Shown piece by piece: positions 19,599 through 29,498 of a stretch of 42,298 nucleotides of DNA; the stretch's first letter is position 1, and every line of letters begins with the position of its first letter. The stretch is from contig DUDF01000017.1 in NCBI GenBank assembly GCA_012959435.1, positions 634 through 42,931 of the forward strand, given 5' to 3'. The notes beneath the pieces were generated by a model. It saw only the letters and a list, made by a program, of their open reading frames with translations, made no database searches and was not told where the DNA came from. The translations under genes were made by a program, and so were the position numbers. This DNA is from Candidatus Poseidoniales archaeon (GTDB lineage Archaea > Thermoplasmatota > Poseidoniia > Poseidoniales > Thalassarchaeaceae).

Positions 19599-20069
19599 TT
19601 AGGAATTTAGGTCGTTCATTACTCTCTCAACATGGCCCTTGGACTGTACTTTGTAGCCAACCCACGCTAGAGTTCCATCTTGATTGATAGCAAATGTAGA
19701 GCGAATACAACCGAGAAATGTTCGTCCGTAGAGTTTCTTTTCAGTCCATGTGCCGTATAGTTGATGCAATGCGGTTTCACTATCAACAATCAATTCGAAA
19801 GGTAGCCCATGTTTGTCAATGAATTTAGTGTGGCTTTTTGCTGAATCCTTTGACACGCCTATTACTCTCCAACCAGATTCCTTCAAAGAATCAAAATTGT
19901 CACGGAAATCACACGCTTGAGTAGTACAACCAGGTGTGTTATCACGTGGGTAGAAATACAGGATGACTCCACTATCTTTCAGCATCTCAGAAAGTGTTAC
20001 TTCACTCCCATCAGTCAATGTAGCCGTAAAATCTGGGGCGGTATCTCCCTCACTCAATACGTTTCTCAT
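19599..20069 (-). CDS. bcp: Thioredoxin-dependent peroxiredoxin (Bcp type)
   Basis: LSEGDTAPDFTATLTDGSEVTL..., FYPRDNTPGCTTQACDFRD. Confidence 0.94.
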   Translation of the reverse strand: MRNVLSEGDTAPDFTATLTDGSEVTLSEMLKDSGVILYFYPRDNTPGCTTQACDFRDNFDSLKESGWRVIGVSKDSAKSHTKFIDKHGLPFELIVDSETALHQLYGTWTEKKLYGRTFLGCIRSTFAINQDGTLAWVGYKVQSKGHVERVMNDLNS

Positions 20070-20123
20070 GGCTGGTGGTCGGGGGTGTCATACTAATACT
20101 GATGCATCAAATCTAAAATAATT

Positions 20124-20747
20124 TCAAATCAAAGAACAAATAGGGCACTCCTCTGGATTATGCCACCTTGCTGGGCAATATTCCCTACCAAAAAAGATGA
20201 TTTGTAAATGACGACGTTGCCATTCATCTTCCGGAAATATAGCTTTCAAGTCACGTTCAACTTGCACCACATTCCTACCTTCGCTTAAGCCCCAACGCTT
20301 CGCTAGTCTGTGTATATGGGTATCAACAGGAAATGCAGGGATTCCAAATGCCTGAACCATCACCACGCTTGCAGTTTTATGGCCAACTCCTGCTAATTCT
20401 TCAAGTTCCTCAAATGTGCGTGGGACCACGCCTGAGTGTACGTCAACCAGTTGTTCAGCCATTTTCTTGAGGTTTTTTGCCTTGGTTGGTGCTAGTCCAA
20501 TCTCACGAATAATTTCCCGTATCTCATCTATCTCTAGGTTAGACATTTTTTCGGGCGTGTCAGCCCTATCAAAGAGGGTTGGAGTAACTTGGTTGACCTT
20601 CTTATCGGTAGTTTGTGCTGAGAGCATCACGGCCACAAGGAAGGTGTAAGGGTCACGGTGGTCAAGAGGGATTGGTTGTTCAGGGTACAACTCATCAAGA
20701 ATGGTTCCGATGGCAGATACATTTTGACCTGTTTTCACCCGAATCAC
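20124..20747 (-). CDS. nth: Endonuclease III
   Basis: LSAQTTDKKVNQVTPTLF, ELAGVGHKTASVVM (HhH), FPVDTHIHRLAKRWGL, FFGREYCPARWHNPEECPIC. Confidence 0.92.
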   Translation of the reverse strand: MIRVKTGQNVSAIGTILDELYPEQPIPLDHRDPYTFLVAVMLSAQTTDKKVNQVTPTLFDRADTPEKMSNLEIDEIREIIREIGLAPTKAKNLKKMAEQLVDVHSGVVPRTFEELEELAGVGHKTASVVMVQAFGIPAFPVDTHIHRLAKRWGLSEGRNVVQVERDLKAIFPEDEWQRRHLQIIFFGREYCPARWHNPEECPICSLI

Positions 20748-20950
20748 TCCAGATCAACAGGGATGTCGGTTTTCCAGCCATAGATACTAGCGGCGAGGAT
20801 GATAGCGGTTGGAAGTATGTAACAAGGAAACCACATCCAATCTGCCCAATCTTCATTTGCTCCACCTAATATTAGGAATAGAACCACGCCAATCAGAAGA
20901 GCAGGGAGAATTACGACTCCGCCAAAGACCACCGCTCTTGCCGCTCCCAT
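20744..20950 (-). CDS. Small two-TM membrane protein
   Basis: 68-aa ORF with hydrophobic segments AVVFGGVVILPALLIGVVLFLIL and WFPCYILPTAIILAASIYGW; overlaps the nth start by 4 nt (ATGA). Confidence 0.5.
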   Translation of the reverse strand: MGAARAVVFGGVVILPALLIGVVLFLILGGANEDWADWMWFPCYILPTAIILAASIYGWKTDIPVDLE

Positions 20951-20995
20951 ATTCCTTGGGCGGTAGCCGGATTGAATGAACTTTAGGCTTGAGCA

Positions 20996-22942
20996 TCAAG
21001 ACAACAATGACTCAATTTCTTCACCAGTTTTACAGTTCAGTAAGTGTTGAGGCTCCAGCCATCCTTTGCGGGCGATTTGCACTCCAAACCACACATCTCT
21101 CAGACCAGATGTGTCGTGGGCATCAGGATTGATGCAGATTGGGACACCTTGGTCTCGTGCAAACCGCAAAAACCGCCAATCTAAATCAAGCCGATATGGG
21201 CTAGCATTGATTTCAACTGATTTCAGTTCCCCTTCAGCATTCAATTCACCCATACGCCGTAAAACCGCATGTAAATCGACATCAAATCCATCTCGTCCTT
21301 GTAAAATCCTACCCGTTGGATGCCCTAAAATTGTACAAGTAGGGTCCTCAATTGCTGTAATCAACGCCTCAGTATTTGTCACTTCATCTCGACTTTTCCA
21401 AGTTGATAACTGATGCACTGAGGCAACCACATGGCCAAGTTGTCGTCGAGTCTCTTCGTCGTAATCTAGTGACCCATCAGGAAGAATATCACACTCTGCG
21501 CCATGTAATAATCGGAAATCCTTACCCCCATCAGCCCACACCTCATTGAGGGCCCTCATTGCTTCACCTTGAGCCAACATATCTTCAGCATCAGCACCAA
21601 TCTGTCGCCCACCAATGTTGAGCATTTGCGAGTGGTCTGCAATTCCTAAGAATTCCCAGTCCATATCCATCGCTGCTCCAGCCATTTGCTCAAGAGTGGC
21701 AACTCCATCTGATAGAGTCGTATGGTTATGGAAACATCCCTTCAAGTCGGTAGGCATTACTAGTCTAGGAAGTGTATTCGTTTCAGCAGCATCAACTTCA
21801 CCCATGTCTTCGCGTAGTTCTGGTGGAACCCATGCAAGGCCCAAGTGTTGGTAAATCTCTTCTTCATTTGTTGCTGGTAGAGAGAATTGTGCTGCCTCCA
21901 AACCTTTCATATCACCTGCTTTTTCCTCAGGAATTAATCCGAATTCATTGAGTCGTAATCCCATATTGATTGCTCTTTGACGAAGAAGGATGTTGTGTTC
22001 TTTGCTTCCTGTAAAGTATGCTAGGGTGAATGCAAAAACTTCGGGTGGTACCATTCTAACTTGAGCGTCAATGGTTCCAGATGATTCCATACCTGAGTAA
22101 TCATCTCCACCAATTGCTGAAAATACTCCACTATCAAGTGTGCCAAGATCCATGTGTTGTTCAAGAATACTTGCTTCCAAAATAACACTCACTTTACTGT
22201 CACCTGCACCTTTGACTTCAGCAATGTTTGGCATGTTGAGAATTGCTTTAGCGACGGCATCAACATTTTCAGGCCGCACAGCGGCAACAATATCCAAGTC
22301 TCCAATTGTTTCACGGCGACGCCTAGCACTGCCTGCGAGTTGAGCATGCTCAACCCCTTCTATACGGGCAACTAGTGCCTCAAACGCTTCGCCGTAAAGT
22401 AGCCCGACATTAAGGCGGCGGCGGCCTTGGAAGCGAGCCAGCAAGTCAATACCATCGAGGATTTTTTGCTGGCTCTTTGCTCCAAATCCAACTAGTTTCT
22501 CAACTGCGCCTTCGTGGCAAACAGTAGAAAGTTCGGCGATGGAATCAATACTCAATTCATCATGAAGTTGTTTGATACGTTTTGGACCAAGCCCTGGGAT
22601 TGCTAGCATCTCTATCATTCCCGCAGGGGTGTCATCATACAATTTCTGAAGGTCACCCCAGGTTCCTTCACCAAGAGCTTCTCCAATCAGAGAGGCAATC
22701 CCTTTGCCAATTCCTTTGACAGCTGTCATTTTCCCAGATGTGTTTAATTCCCACAAATCTTGCTCAAGAGATGCAATCGTTCGGCTACCATTTTCGTATG
22801 CCCGTATTCGAAAAGGATTAGCGTCTGTTAATTTGAGTAAAGTGGCGACTTGTTCTAGCACAGTGGCAACTTGTGCTTTGGAATAATGCGGAGGTTCATC
22901 TCGCCTACTCTTTGGCAATGTCCACGACTTCATTGAAACCAT
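20996..22942 (-). CDS. polX: DNA polymerase X family protein with C-terminal PHP domain
   Basis: HhH region AIPGLGPKRIKQLHDEL; palm GSARRRRETIGDLDIVAAV; YFTGSKEHNILLRQRA; PHP GCFHNHTTLSDGVATLEQMA, GIADHSQ, NPDAHDTSGL. Confidence 0.93.
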   Translation of the reverse strand: MVSMKSWTLPKSRRDEPPHYSKAQVATVLEQVATLLKLTDANPFRIRAYENGSRTIASLEQDLWELNTSGKMTAVKGIGKGIASLIGEALGEGTWGDLQKLYDDTPAGMIEMLAIPGLGPKRIKQLHDELSIDSIAELSTVCHEGAVEKLVGFGAKSQQKILDGIDLLARFQGRRRLNVGLLYGEAFEALVARIEGVEHAQLAGSARRRRETIGDLDIVAAVRPENVDAVAKAILNMPNIAEVKGAGDSKVSVILEASILEQHMDLGTLDSGVFSAIGGDDYSGMESSGTIDAQVRMVPPEVFAFTLAYFTGSKEHNILLRQRAINMGLRLNEFGLIPEEKAGDMKGLEAAQFSLPATNEEEIYQHLGLAWVPPELREDMGEVDAAETNTLPRLVMPTDLKGCFHNHTTLSDGVATLEQMAGAAMDMDWEFLGIADHSQMLNIGGRQIGADAEDMLAQGEAMRALNEVWADGGKDFRLLHGAECDILPDGSLDYDEETRRQLGHVVASVHQLSTWKSRDEVTNTEALITAIEDPTCTILGHPTGRILQGRDGFDVDLHAVLRRMGELNAEGELKSVEINASPYRLDLDWRFLRFARDQGVPICINPDAHDTSGLRDVWFGVQIARKGWLEPQHLLNCKTGEEIESLLS

Positions 22943-23021
22943 GTTCTCCCCACTTCAGTTGGGCGGGTCACCATGCTTGAACCCTCGTGCGGTTGAAGTG
23001 CTACCCCGTCTTCGCCACAAC

Positions 23022-23363
23022 ATGGAGTTGGTCGGCCTTCTTGAGTCGCTGTCAGCATTGACTTGCTCAGGTTCATTCCTAATTTGGATGAGTATCGGCA
23101 CCCTTTCAAGGACAGATAAGTCAGAAGAAATTGCTCAAAAGGTTATGACAATTCTCTGTTTTGTGGCCGCCATATCACTTTTCGGACTCTACTTCGCAGG
23201 AGGTAACCTATTCGATTCTCCAAATTTTGCGAGGGTGCTAGCAGTAGTTTGTATTGCAGTAGGGATTAGCGCAGGCATGAATATCAAAGGAGAAGATGTT
23301 CAGGGTGAATCAAATCCACACGACTTGATGAAAATGCGCCGCGAGTCAGAAGAACAAGAGTAA
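23022..23363 (+). CDS. Small membrane protein
   Basis: MELVGLLESLSALTCSGSFLIWMSIGTLSR..., three hydrophobic segments; ORF open from 22941 but that overlaps the polX start. Confidence 0.5.
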   Translation: MELVGLLESLSALTCSGSFLIWMSIGTLSRTDKSEEIAQKVMTILCFVAAISLFGLYFAGGNLFDSPNFARVLAVVCIAVGISAGMNIKGEDVQGESNPHDLMKMRRESEEQE

Positions 23364-23368
23364 ATCTC

Positions 23369-24787
23369 TCACTTTAGGTCAACACCGGGCCCTCTTGTGT
23401 GGCCCACTTTTCCGGGAGGTCGTTTTTTACTTCCCTTCTTTTGTTTCTTTACTGATTTACTAACCCCTTTAGCAGGAGTGGAGGTGGTCTCTGTTTCAGC
23501 AGTACCCACTTGTTTTTTCTCAACTTTCTTGCTTTTTCTCTTAGCTGTTTTTGGCTCATCATCAACCTTATCATTCAACTCGGCTTTGCTAGCCTTGTGT
23601 TTTGAGGGGACTTTGAAATCTGTCTCGTCATCATCTTTTGATTCATCAAGAGATGAATCCCAATCATCCCCTTCAATATCAGATTCATCTAAGGTTTTAG
23701 TTAGCACATTGAATGCATCATTTGGTGCTGTTGGCATGTCGATATCTCCAACCATTACTTCCACCATTCCTTCAGCAAGGACTCTTCCTTCAGCCCCCTT
23801 AACACCACGTTTTGGCTTAGTCTCAGGGACGTTTGGGTCGGTTGCCATATCTTCCAAGGAGAGTTCTTCAGAATCAGGTTTGACCTCCTTTTCACGCTCC
23901 TCTTCATTGCTAGATTCTTGTTCTAATGCATCTCGCTCAAGTTTGCGATTTTGCAATGAAGATTGTGTTTTTCTACCAATTACAAACAAAATTAATGGTC
24001 CGATAACTAGCAATGCCAGTACTGTTTGAACGTTGAAATTGTAACCAGTTTTGGCACTCATCCATGAAGCTAGAGAGTTTGCTTTCTCCCGCATTGGGTC
24101 CAAAGTGGGAGTAGCATCAGAACTACTGGCTTTGGGCGTTGATGTCTCAACAAGAATCCCTAATGCAACTGAGAATATTGGTACGGGGTCACTGCTTTCA
24201 TTGAAGTACAATAACCCACCACTTACACCCGCTGATTCAGCAGTGAAATCTAGACGCAACTCGTTCTGGTCTCCACCCATCCCGTGTTCTTCTAAGTCAA
24301 TTTTTGCCGGTAAATCACCAATCGACACACCTTCTTTAGTATGCCATTTAGGGGTTAATCGGATTGGTACAAGCCCCTCATTTTTCACGGTGCACAAAAA
24401 ATAACTTGATTTGCCAATTGATAGAGTATGGTCTGGCGGATTGCATCCTACGGATAGGACGGCCCGGTGGAGATTCACATCATCAGGAAAATGGTCAATC
24501 AGAACAGCATCAAATGAACTAGTGTCACCAAAGCCATCACCGTCACGGTCAGCCCACTGGGTTTTTTCATTTGGAAAGGCGTCGGCTCCGTCAGTGGTAC
24601 TCCATTCCTCATCTGGATCGGACCAGCCATCCCCATCTGTATCTAGACATCCATTTCTATCATAGGTGGAATCTCCGTTTATACCAGGGCAGTCATCATC
24701 TTCAGCAGCAAGCGCAGGTGAAGTAAATGCGAGTAGAGAGATGAGCAACGCTGTCGTCATCAAAATGGTGACAGACCTGCTTCGCAT
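23369..24787 (-). CDS. Surface protein with TSP3-like Ca-binding segment, single TM and long acidic-then-Lys-rich cytoplasmic tail
   Basis: Signal peptide; DTDGDGWSDPDEEWSTTDGADAFPNEKTQWADRDGDGFGD; TM VLALLVIGPLILFVIG; tail KRKSKKVEKKQ...KSVKKQKKGSKKRPPGK. Confidence 0.75.
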   Translation of the reverse strand: MRSRSVTILMTTALLISLLAFTSPALAAEDDDCPGINGDSTYDRNGCLDTDGDGWSDPDEEWSTTDGADAFPNEKTQWADRDGDGFGDTSSFDAVLIDHFPDDVNLHRAVLSVGCNPPDHTLSIGKSSYFLCTVKNEGLVPIRLTPKWHTKEGVSIGDLPAKIDLEEHGMGGDQNELRLDFTAESAGVSGGLLYFNESSDPVPIFSVALGILVETSTPKASSSDATPTLDPMREKANSLASWMSAKTGYNFNVQTVLALLVIGPLILFVIGRKTQSSLQNRKLERDALEQESSNEEEREKEVKPDSEELSLEDMATDPNVPETKPKRGVKGAEGRVLAEGMVEVMVGDIDMPTAPNDAFNVLTKTLDESDIEGDDWDSSLDESKDDDETDFKVPSKHKASKAELNDKVDDEPKTAKRKSKKVEKKQVGTAETETTSTPAKGVSKSVKKQKKGSKKRPPGKVGHTRGPGVDLK

Positions 24788-24914
24788 ATTGCGAGGCTAG
24801 CCTGTTTCCTCTATCAATCCTCGCCGAAAATGAGTTTGACTTTCACTCAAGAATCTATCAATCAGTTGTGTGATTTAACAGTAAACCAACCACCTACGGA
24901 GGTGAAAGATAGAT

Positions 24915-25199
24915 TCAAGGTTCAATCTTTAATTTATCATCAATGAACGCTCGCATATATTCTGGTAACTCGCCATTGAGGAAAATGACATCATTAACAT
25001 CCTCAAGTTTCATCAGAGAGTAGTAAATTTGCATTGCGGTAGTAGGTGTTGCTGAACAACCAGTACATCCTCCTTCAAGTGAGATTGAGATAATTCCACC
25101 TTCTGTTGAAACAACATTTACCTCACCATCGTGGGCATCCAAAACTGCTTGAATAGGGCCCACCGATGCGAGAATTGTTTCTCGGTCAACTTCAGCCAT
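24915..25199 (-). CDS. NifU-like C-terminal domain Fe-S scaffold protein
   Basis: GGIISISLEGGCTGCSATPTTAM (CxxC). Confidence 0.85.
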   Translation of the reverse strand: MAEVDRETILASVGPIQAVLDAHDGEVNVVSTEGGIISISLEGGCTGCSATPTTAMQIYYSLMKLEDVNDVIFLNGELPEYMRAFIDDKLKIEP

Positions 25200-25341
25200 C
25201 TATCTTCCTCACTTAGTCCACAGGGCTCAACCTCTTTCAACCATCGCTAAGTTCTGACTTTCAAATGCCATCTACCGATTAGGTATGGTATTATGGTGGG
25301 TGGGATTCTTGGCAATCATTGATGGCATCTATGCCTTCCGA

Positions 25342-26256
25342 ATGGCTATGGTAAGAGGTCTTAGGGTTGCACTCCTTGACCTCCTTGTTGAACGGTCAGA
25401 GTTTGGACATGGAGGCAATGTGGAGATACTTTCCCCTCTTGCTAAAATGTTTTCAAATCTAGATGTCTTGTTACTCACTCCTCAATTCCAGTCTTCAGAT
25501 ATAGGAGTACGTGCAAAGCAGCATTCCGATTCCGAATTAATTCAACTGGTCAAAGAAGATGTTCCCACTTGGGACGAAGATTTCCCTTTCGTCGCCTTTC
25601 CGACAGATTCTGAACTTCAGCAGGTGTGTTCTGGCGAGATAACAATGCAGAGGGTTGCTTTACCGCCTGCTGATACCAGCACCCTCAAAAAATGGCTCAG
25701 AAGCAACTCAGTGGATGTTGTAATTTGTACCGGAAGCAGAAGCAACGTCTCGATGTGGGAGCCATGGATGGAAGGTGCAGCAAGTTTACTGCGGGCCGCA
25801 GTGTCTTTGAAATTGCCAACATTAGGGATCTGTTTTGGCCATCAACTTCTATGTCATGCACTTGGCGGGGATGTGGTTAGGAACAAATCTCGAACAGATT
25901 TGGTGGTTGAATTACAGTTGAATGAGGTTGGGCATAATGACGAGATTTTCGCTAACTTGAGTAGCCCTGTATGTCTTTTCACTCATCAAGACCACGTGGT
26001 CGGACTTCCTAAACAGGCGGCGGTGCTAGGTTCTACAGGGCACAATCCGTTGGCAAGTGTGAGGATTTTGGGTGAACAAAATGAGTTACTTCCCATATGG
26101 GGTCTACAATTTCACCCTGAGGCTGCAAAGAATCTCATAGAGCGTTCGGTTCATCTTGGGCATATTTCGGCTGAAGAATCAAAGGCGTTTGAACGAGAAC
26201 ATGATGGGGCAGCAATCCTTTCTAATTTTGCCGCTGTAGTGGCTAAAATCTACTGA
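25342..26256 (+). CDS. Class I glutamine amidotransferase-like protein
   Basis: LPTLGICFGHQLLCHALGGDVV and WGLQFHPEA; ORF open from 25285. Confidence 0.85.
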   Translation: MAMVRGLRVALLDLLVERSEFGHGGNVEILSPLAKMFSNLDVLLLTPQFQSSDIGVRAKQHSDSELIQLVKEDVPTWDEDFPFVAFPTDSELQQVCSGEITMQRVALPPADTSTLKKWLRSNSVDVVICTGSRSNVSMWEPWMEGAASLLRAAVSLKLPTLGICFGHQLLCHALGGDVVRNKSRTDLVVELQLNEVGHNDEIFANLSSPVCLFTHQDHVVGLPKQAAVLGSTGHNPLASVRILGEQNELLPIWGLQFHPEAAKNLIERSVHLGHISAEESKAFEREHDGAAILSNFAAVVAKIY

Positions 26257-26283
26257 TAGTTGTTGTAATTGGCTAAGTTTCCC

Positions 26284-26300
26284 CAGTCTCTAAGAGACTG
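26284..26300. other. Hairpin between the GATase gene and hppA
   Basis: CAGTCTC-TAA-GAGACTG, 7-bp perfect stem. Confidence 0.4.
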
Positions 26301-26366
26301 TAGTAGTTGAATCGGTTGGATATCGCTTATATGGTGACCTTAGGTCGGCGGGCCAATCAGGTGTTA

Positions 26367-28412
26367 ATGATGATGGAAAATATACCACTAATTGCAGCAG
26401 CAGCAGGCCTTTTAGGTCTTGTAATTGCTTTTGTACTGTACAAGAAAGTAACCGATGTAGAAATAACTGATAGCAAGGTTGCAGAAATAACTCAAGAAAT
26501 ACAAGATGGGGCAATGGCGTTCCTCTTTGCAGAATACAAAGTCATTACAGTCTTCGTAGTTGTAGTGGCCGCTCTTCTAGCATTCATCAACGATACCAAT
26601 ACCGCTATTGCATTCCTCGCAGGTGCGATTGCATCAGTACTAGCAGGATTCTCTGGCATGCGCTCGGCAACTGCTGCTAACGGTAGAACCGCAATGGCTG
26701 CTAAGAAGGGACAATCAGAAGCACTAGAGGTTTCATACAGAGGAGGCGCTGTCATGGGTCTTTCAGTTGGTGGTCTTGGGCTACTAGGTATCTCTCTAAT
26801 TGCATATTGGCTAGATGCAGGTTCAGCAACGGCTGACCTTTCTGCAGCAGCTGGATTCGGTATGGGTGCTTCATCCATTGCTCTCTTCGCTCGTGTTGGT
26901 GGCGGTATTTACACCAAGGCTGCTGATGTAGGTGCTGACCTAGTTGGTAAGGTTGAGGCTGGTATTCCAGAAGATGACCCACGTAACCCTGGAGTTATCG
27001 CAGATAACGTTGGTGACAATGTTGGCGATGTTGCTGGAATGGGTGCAGATATTTTTGAATCATTCGTTGGTTCAATCATTGCAGCAATGATTATTGCTTC
27101 AAGTTTTGATGATGCAATAAAGGCTGATTACATCCTATTGCCTATTCTTCTTGGTTTAATCGGATATGTTGCATCTATCATTGGTGTATTCTCCATGACC
27201 ATTCTAAAGAATGGAGCAGACCCCGCAGCAGCACTACGTAACACGACCTTCATTGCTGCAATTCTATTCGTAATCGGCGGCTATAGTTCCATCAAACAAG
27301 GATACATTGATGTTGAATATGGGGTGATGCACTCTGTAGTTCTTGGAAGTGTTGTAGGTATTCTAATCGGCCTAGTTACAGAATACTACACTGGTATTGA
27401 GCCAGTGTTTGGAATCAAAACAAAGGCAATTCCTCACATTGGTATGATGTCAAAAACCGGACCTGCTACAAATGCTATCGCTGGCCTTTCAGTTGGTATG
27501 ATGTCTACATTCATTCCAGTTCTTCTAATCGCAAGTGGTATTTACGGTGCTAATCACTTTGGAGGGGAAACCTTTGGGCTATATTCCATAGCAATGGCTG
27601 CTATGGGGATGCTTGCAACCGTTGGTGTCACAATGACTGTGGATGCATACGGGCCAGTTGCAGATAACGCAGGTGGGATTGCAGAGATGTGTGGTCTTGG
27701 TGAAGATGTCCGTAAGATTACAGATGAATTGGATGCAATTGGAAATACAACCGCTGCAGTTGGAAAAGGATTCGCAATCGGATCTGCTGCTCTAACTGCG
27801 CTCGCTCTTTTCGCAGCATATACTACTGCTGTTGGCGGCCTATCTCTAGAGTTGACAAATCCACTAGTCGTTATTGGACTTCTAATCGGCGGTTCTCTTC
27901 CGTTCGTAGTTGGTGCAATGACCATGACTTCTGTCGGAAAGGCTGCTGGTGAGATGGTAGATGAAATCCGCCGTCAATTCCGTGATATCGATGGTCTTCT
28001 TGAAGGAAGAGAAGGTGTAAAGCCTGATTCACAAAAGTGTATTGACATTTCAACTAAGGCTGCTCTGCGCGAAATGGTTGGACCTGGTGTTGTTGCGATA
28101 AGCGCTCCAGTCATAGTCGGATTAGTTCTTGGTTCTGAAGCACTGGGAGGTCTTTTGGCTGGTTCTCTAGTTACTGGTGTTCTAATGGCTCTATTCATGT
28201 CAAACGCTGGTGGTGCTTGGGATAACGCAAAGAAAGCGATTGAACAAGGACACATCAAAGGTGCAAAGAAAGGAGATGCTTCTCACGATGCGGCAATTAT
28301 CGGAGATACAATCGGTGACCCATTCAAGGACACCTCCGGTCCATCACTAAACATTCTAATCAAGTTGATGTCAATCGTTGCAGTAGTTCTTGCTGGAACT
28401 GGCCTACTTTGA
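26367..28412 (+). CDS. hppA: Membrane-bound ion-translocating pyrophosphatase
   Basis: [69 protein letters not shown] open from 26307. Confidence 0.96.
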   Translation: MMMENIPLIAAAAGLLGLVIAFVLYKKVTDVEITDSKVAEITQEIQDGAMAFLFAEYKVITVFVVVVAALLAFINDTNTAIAFLAGAIASVLAGFSGMRSATAANGRTAMAAKKGQSEALEVSYRGGAVMGLSVGGLGLLGISLIAYWLDAGSATADLSAAAGFGMGASSIALFARVGGGIYTKAADVGADLVGKVEAGIPEDDPRNPGVIADNVGDNVGDVAGMGADIFESFVGSIIAAMIIASSFDDAIKADYILLPILLGLIGYVASIIGVFSMTILKNGADPAAALRNTTFIAAILFVIGGYSSIKQGYIDVEYGVMHSVVLGSVVGILIGLVTEYYTGIEPVFGIKTKAIPHIGMMSKTGPATNAIAGLSVGMMSTFIPVLLIASGIYGANHFGGETFGLYSIAMAAMGMLATVGVTMTVDAYGPVADNAGGIAEMCGLGEDVRKITDELDAIGNTTAAVGKGFAIGSAALTALALFAAYTTAVGGLSLELTNPLVVIGLLIGGSLPFVVGAMTMTSVGKAAGEMVDEIRRQFRDIDGLLEGREGVKPDSQKCIDISTKAALREMVGPGVVAISAPVIVGLVLGSEALGGLLAGSLVTGVLMALFMSNAGGAWDNAKKAIEQGHIKGAKKGDASHDAAIIGDTIGDPFKDTSGPSLNILIKLMSIVAVVLAGTGLL

Positions 28413-28443
28413 AATTAATATTGGTTACTAATGCTGTTGACAT

Positions 28444-28463
28444 GCCACCGATTCATCGGTGGC
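28444..28463. terminator. Perfect hairpin downstream of hppA
   Basis: GCCACCGA-TTCA-TCGGTGGC, 8-bp perfect stem; no T-tract follows, so the terminator role is uncertain. Confidence 0.4.
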
Positions 28464-28500
28464 CTCTTGAGAGATGGTCGATGACGAAGGGGTGAAGGTG

Positions 28501-29490
28501 ATGGGTTTCAAGTCTGCATTCGTTCTCGCGCTTCTTCTGTTAGCAACTACAATGTCTGGTTGTCTAGGTGGGGGAAGTGACTCCTCTGACTTACCCGGGG
28601 AAGACGACCCATTCAATGTCCCAACTTGGGATATTGCAGATTGGTGGCTGTACACATTTTCAACACCTACATTCAGTGATGATACAACCCGGCTGGTTGT
28701 TGCAGAGGATGACGCCGAAGGCGACACTGCCTACATGTTGGCAATTTCTAATCAGGTTGAAGCCCGCCGTCACGCGGTTCTGAATCACAATCCGTTTCTT
28801 GGAAGAATAACTCATGATAATTTGAGTGCATTTGAGAATGGGGAGCCGCAACCGGTGTTTCAATTCCCTTTCCAAAAGGGAGATGGCTGGACATTCTCGC
28901 TGTTTGGGTTAGATTGGACTGCAAATGTGTTAGAAGTTCATATTGAAACTAATGGTGTGACTAGAAATCGAATTGCCGTCATTACAGCAAGTGCTGACGA
29001 CGGCTCAAGCCTCGCCTACATCTTTGATGAAAGCGCGGGTTTTCTGCGCACACTAATCTGGACAGACCCCAGTGGGGTTGAGCAACTCACCATTCAGTTA
29101 GCAACTTTTGGTGCTGGCCATGAAGGAGAGGTTTGGTTCATCCGAGCGGGTGACATATTTGACAAAGAATGGGATAACAATGGCGCCCCAAATGGCGAAA
29201 TTGAGGATTCTTTCTTTGTGTCAGGACATCCAAGTGCTGGAGATTATGATGAAATGATTTACTGGCTTGTTGGTGAGATGGGTGGTGGGCAGAGTTCAGG
29301 TTCCCTCACTCTTCGCGACCATGCAGATTTAACGCCTATATTCGAAGAATGGACTGCTGGTGACAAGACGTCCGAATTGGGCCAGGCTCCCTATCCCAGT
29401 GGCGAATACACACTAACTGGAACCCAGACTGGAGATTCATATATCCATCTCATCGTTGCCGGTGGCATTTCCTTTTCTTGGACACTATAG
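28501..29490 (+). CDS. Putative secreted lipoprotein
   Basis: MGFKSAFVLALLLLATTMSGCLGGGSDSSD lipobox; ORF open from 28474. Confidence 0.75.
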   Translation: MGFKSAFVLALLLLATTMSGCLGGGSDSSDLPGEDDPFNVPTWDIADWWLYTFSTPTFSDDTTRLVVAEDDAEGDTAYMLAISNQVEARRHAVLNHNPFLGRITHDNLSAFENGEPQPVFQFPFQKGDGWTFSLFGLDWTANVLEVHIETNGVTRNRIAVITASADDGSSLAYIFDESAGFLRTLIWTDPSGVEQLTIQLATFGAGHEGEVWFIRAGDIFDKEWDNNGAPNGEIEDSFFVSGHPSAGDYDEMIYWLVGEMGGGQSSGSLTLRDHADLTPIFEEWTAGDKTSELGQAPYPSGEYTLTGTQTGDSYIHLIVAGGISFSWTL

Positions 29491-29498
29491 GTGATTCC

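Noticed and set aside
23397-24029. 210-aa forward ORF opposite the TSP3-type gene
   Set aside because: Ser/Leu/Phe-rich mirror of an acidic/Lys-rich coding tail; antisense artefact.
24788-24914. Intergenic gap checked for a tRNA or small RNA gene
   Set aside because: No cloverleaf, no T-loop GGTTCRANYCC-like box and no CCA end; composition is AT-rich like other spacers.
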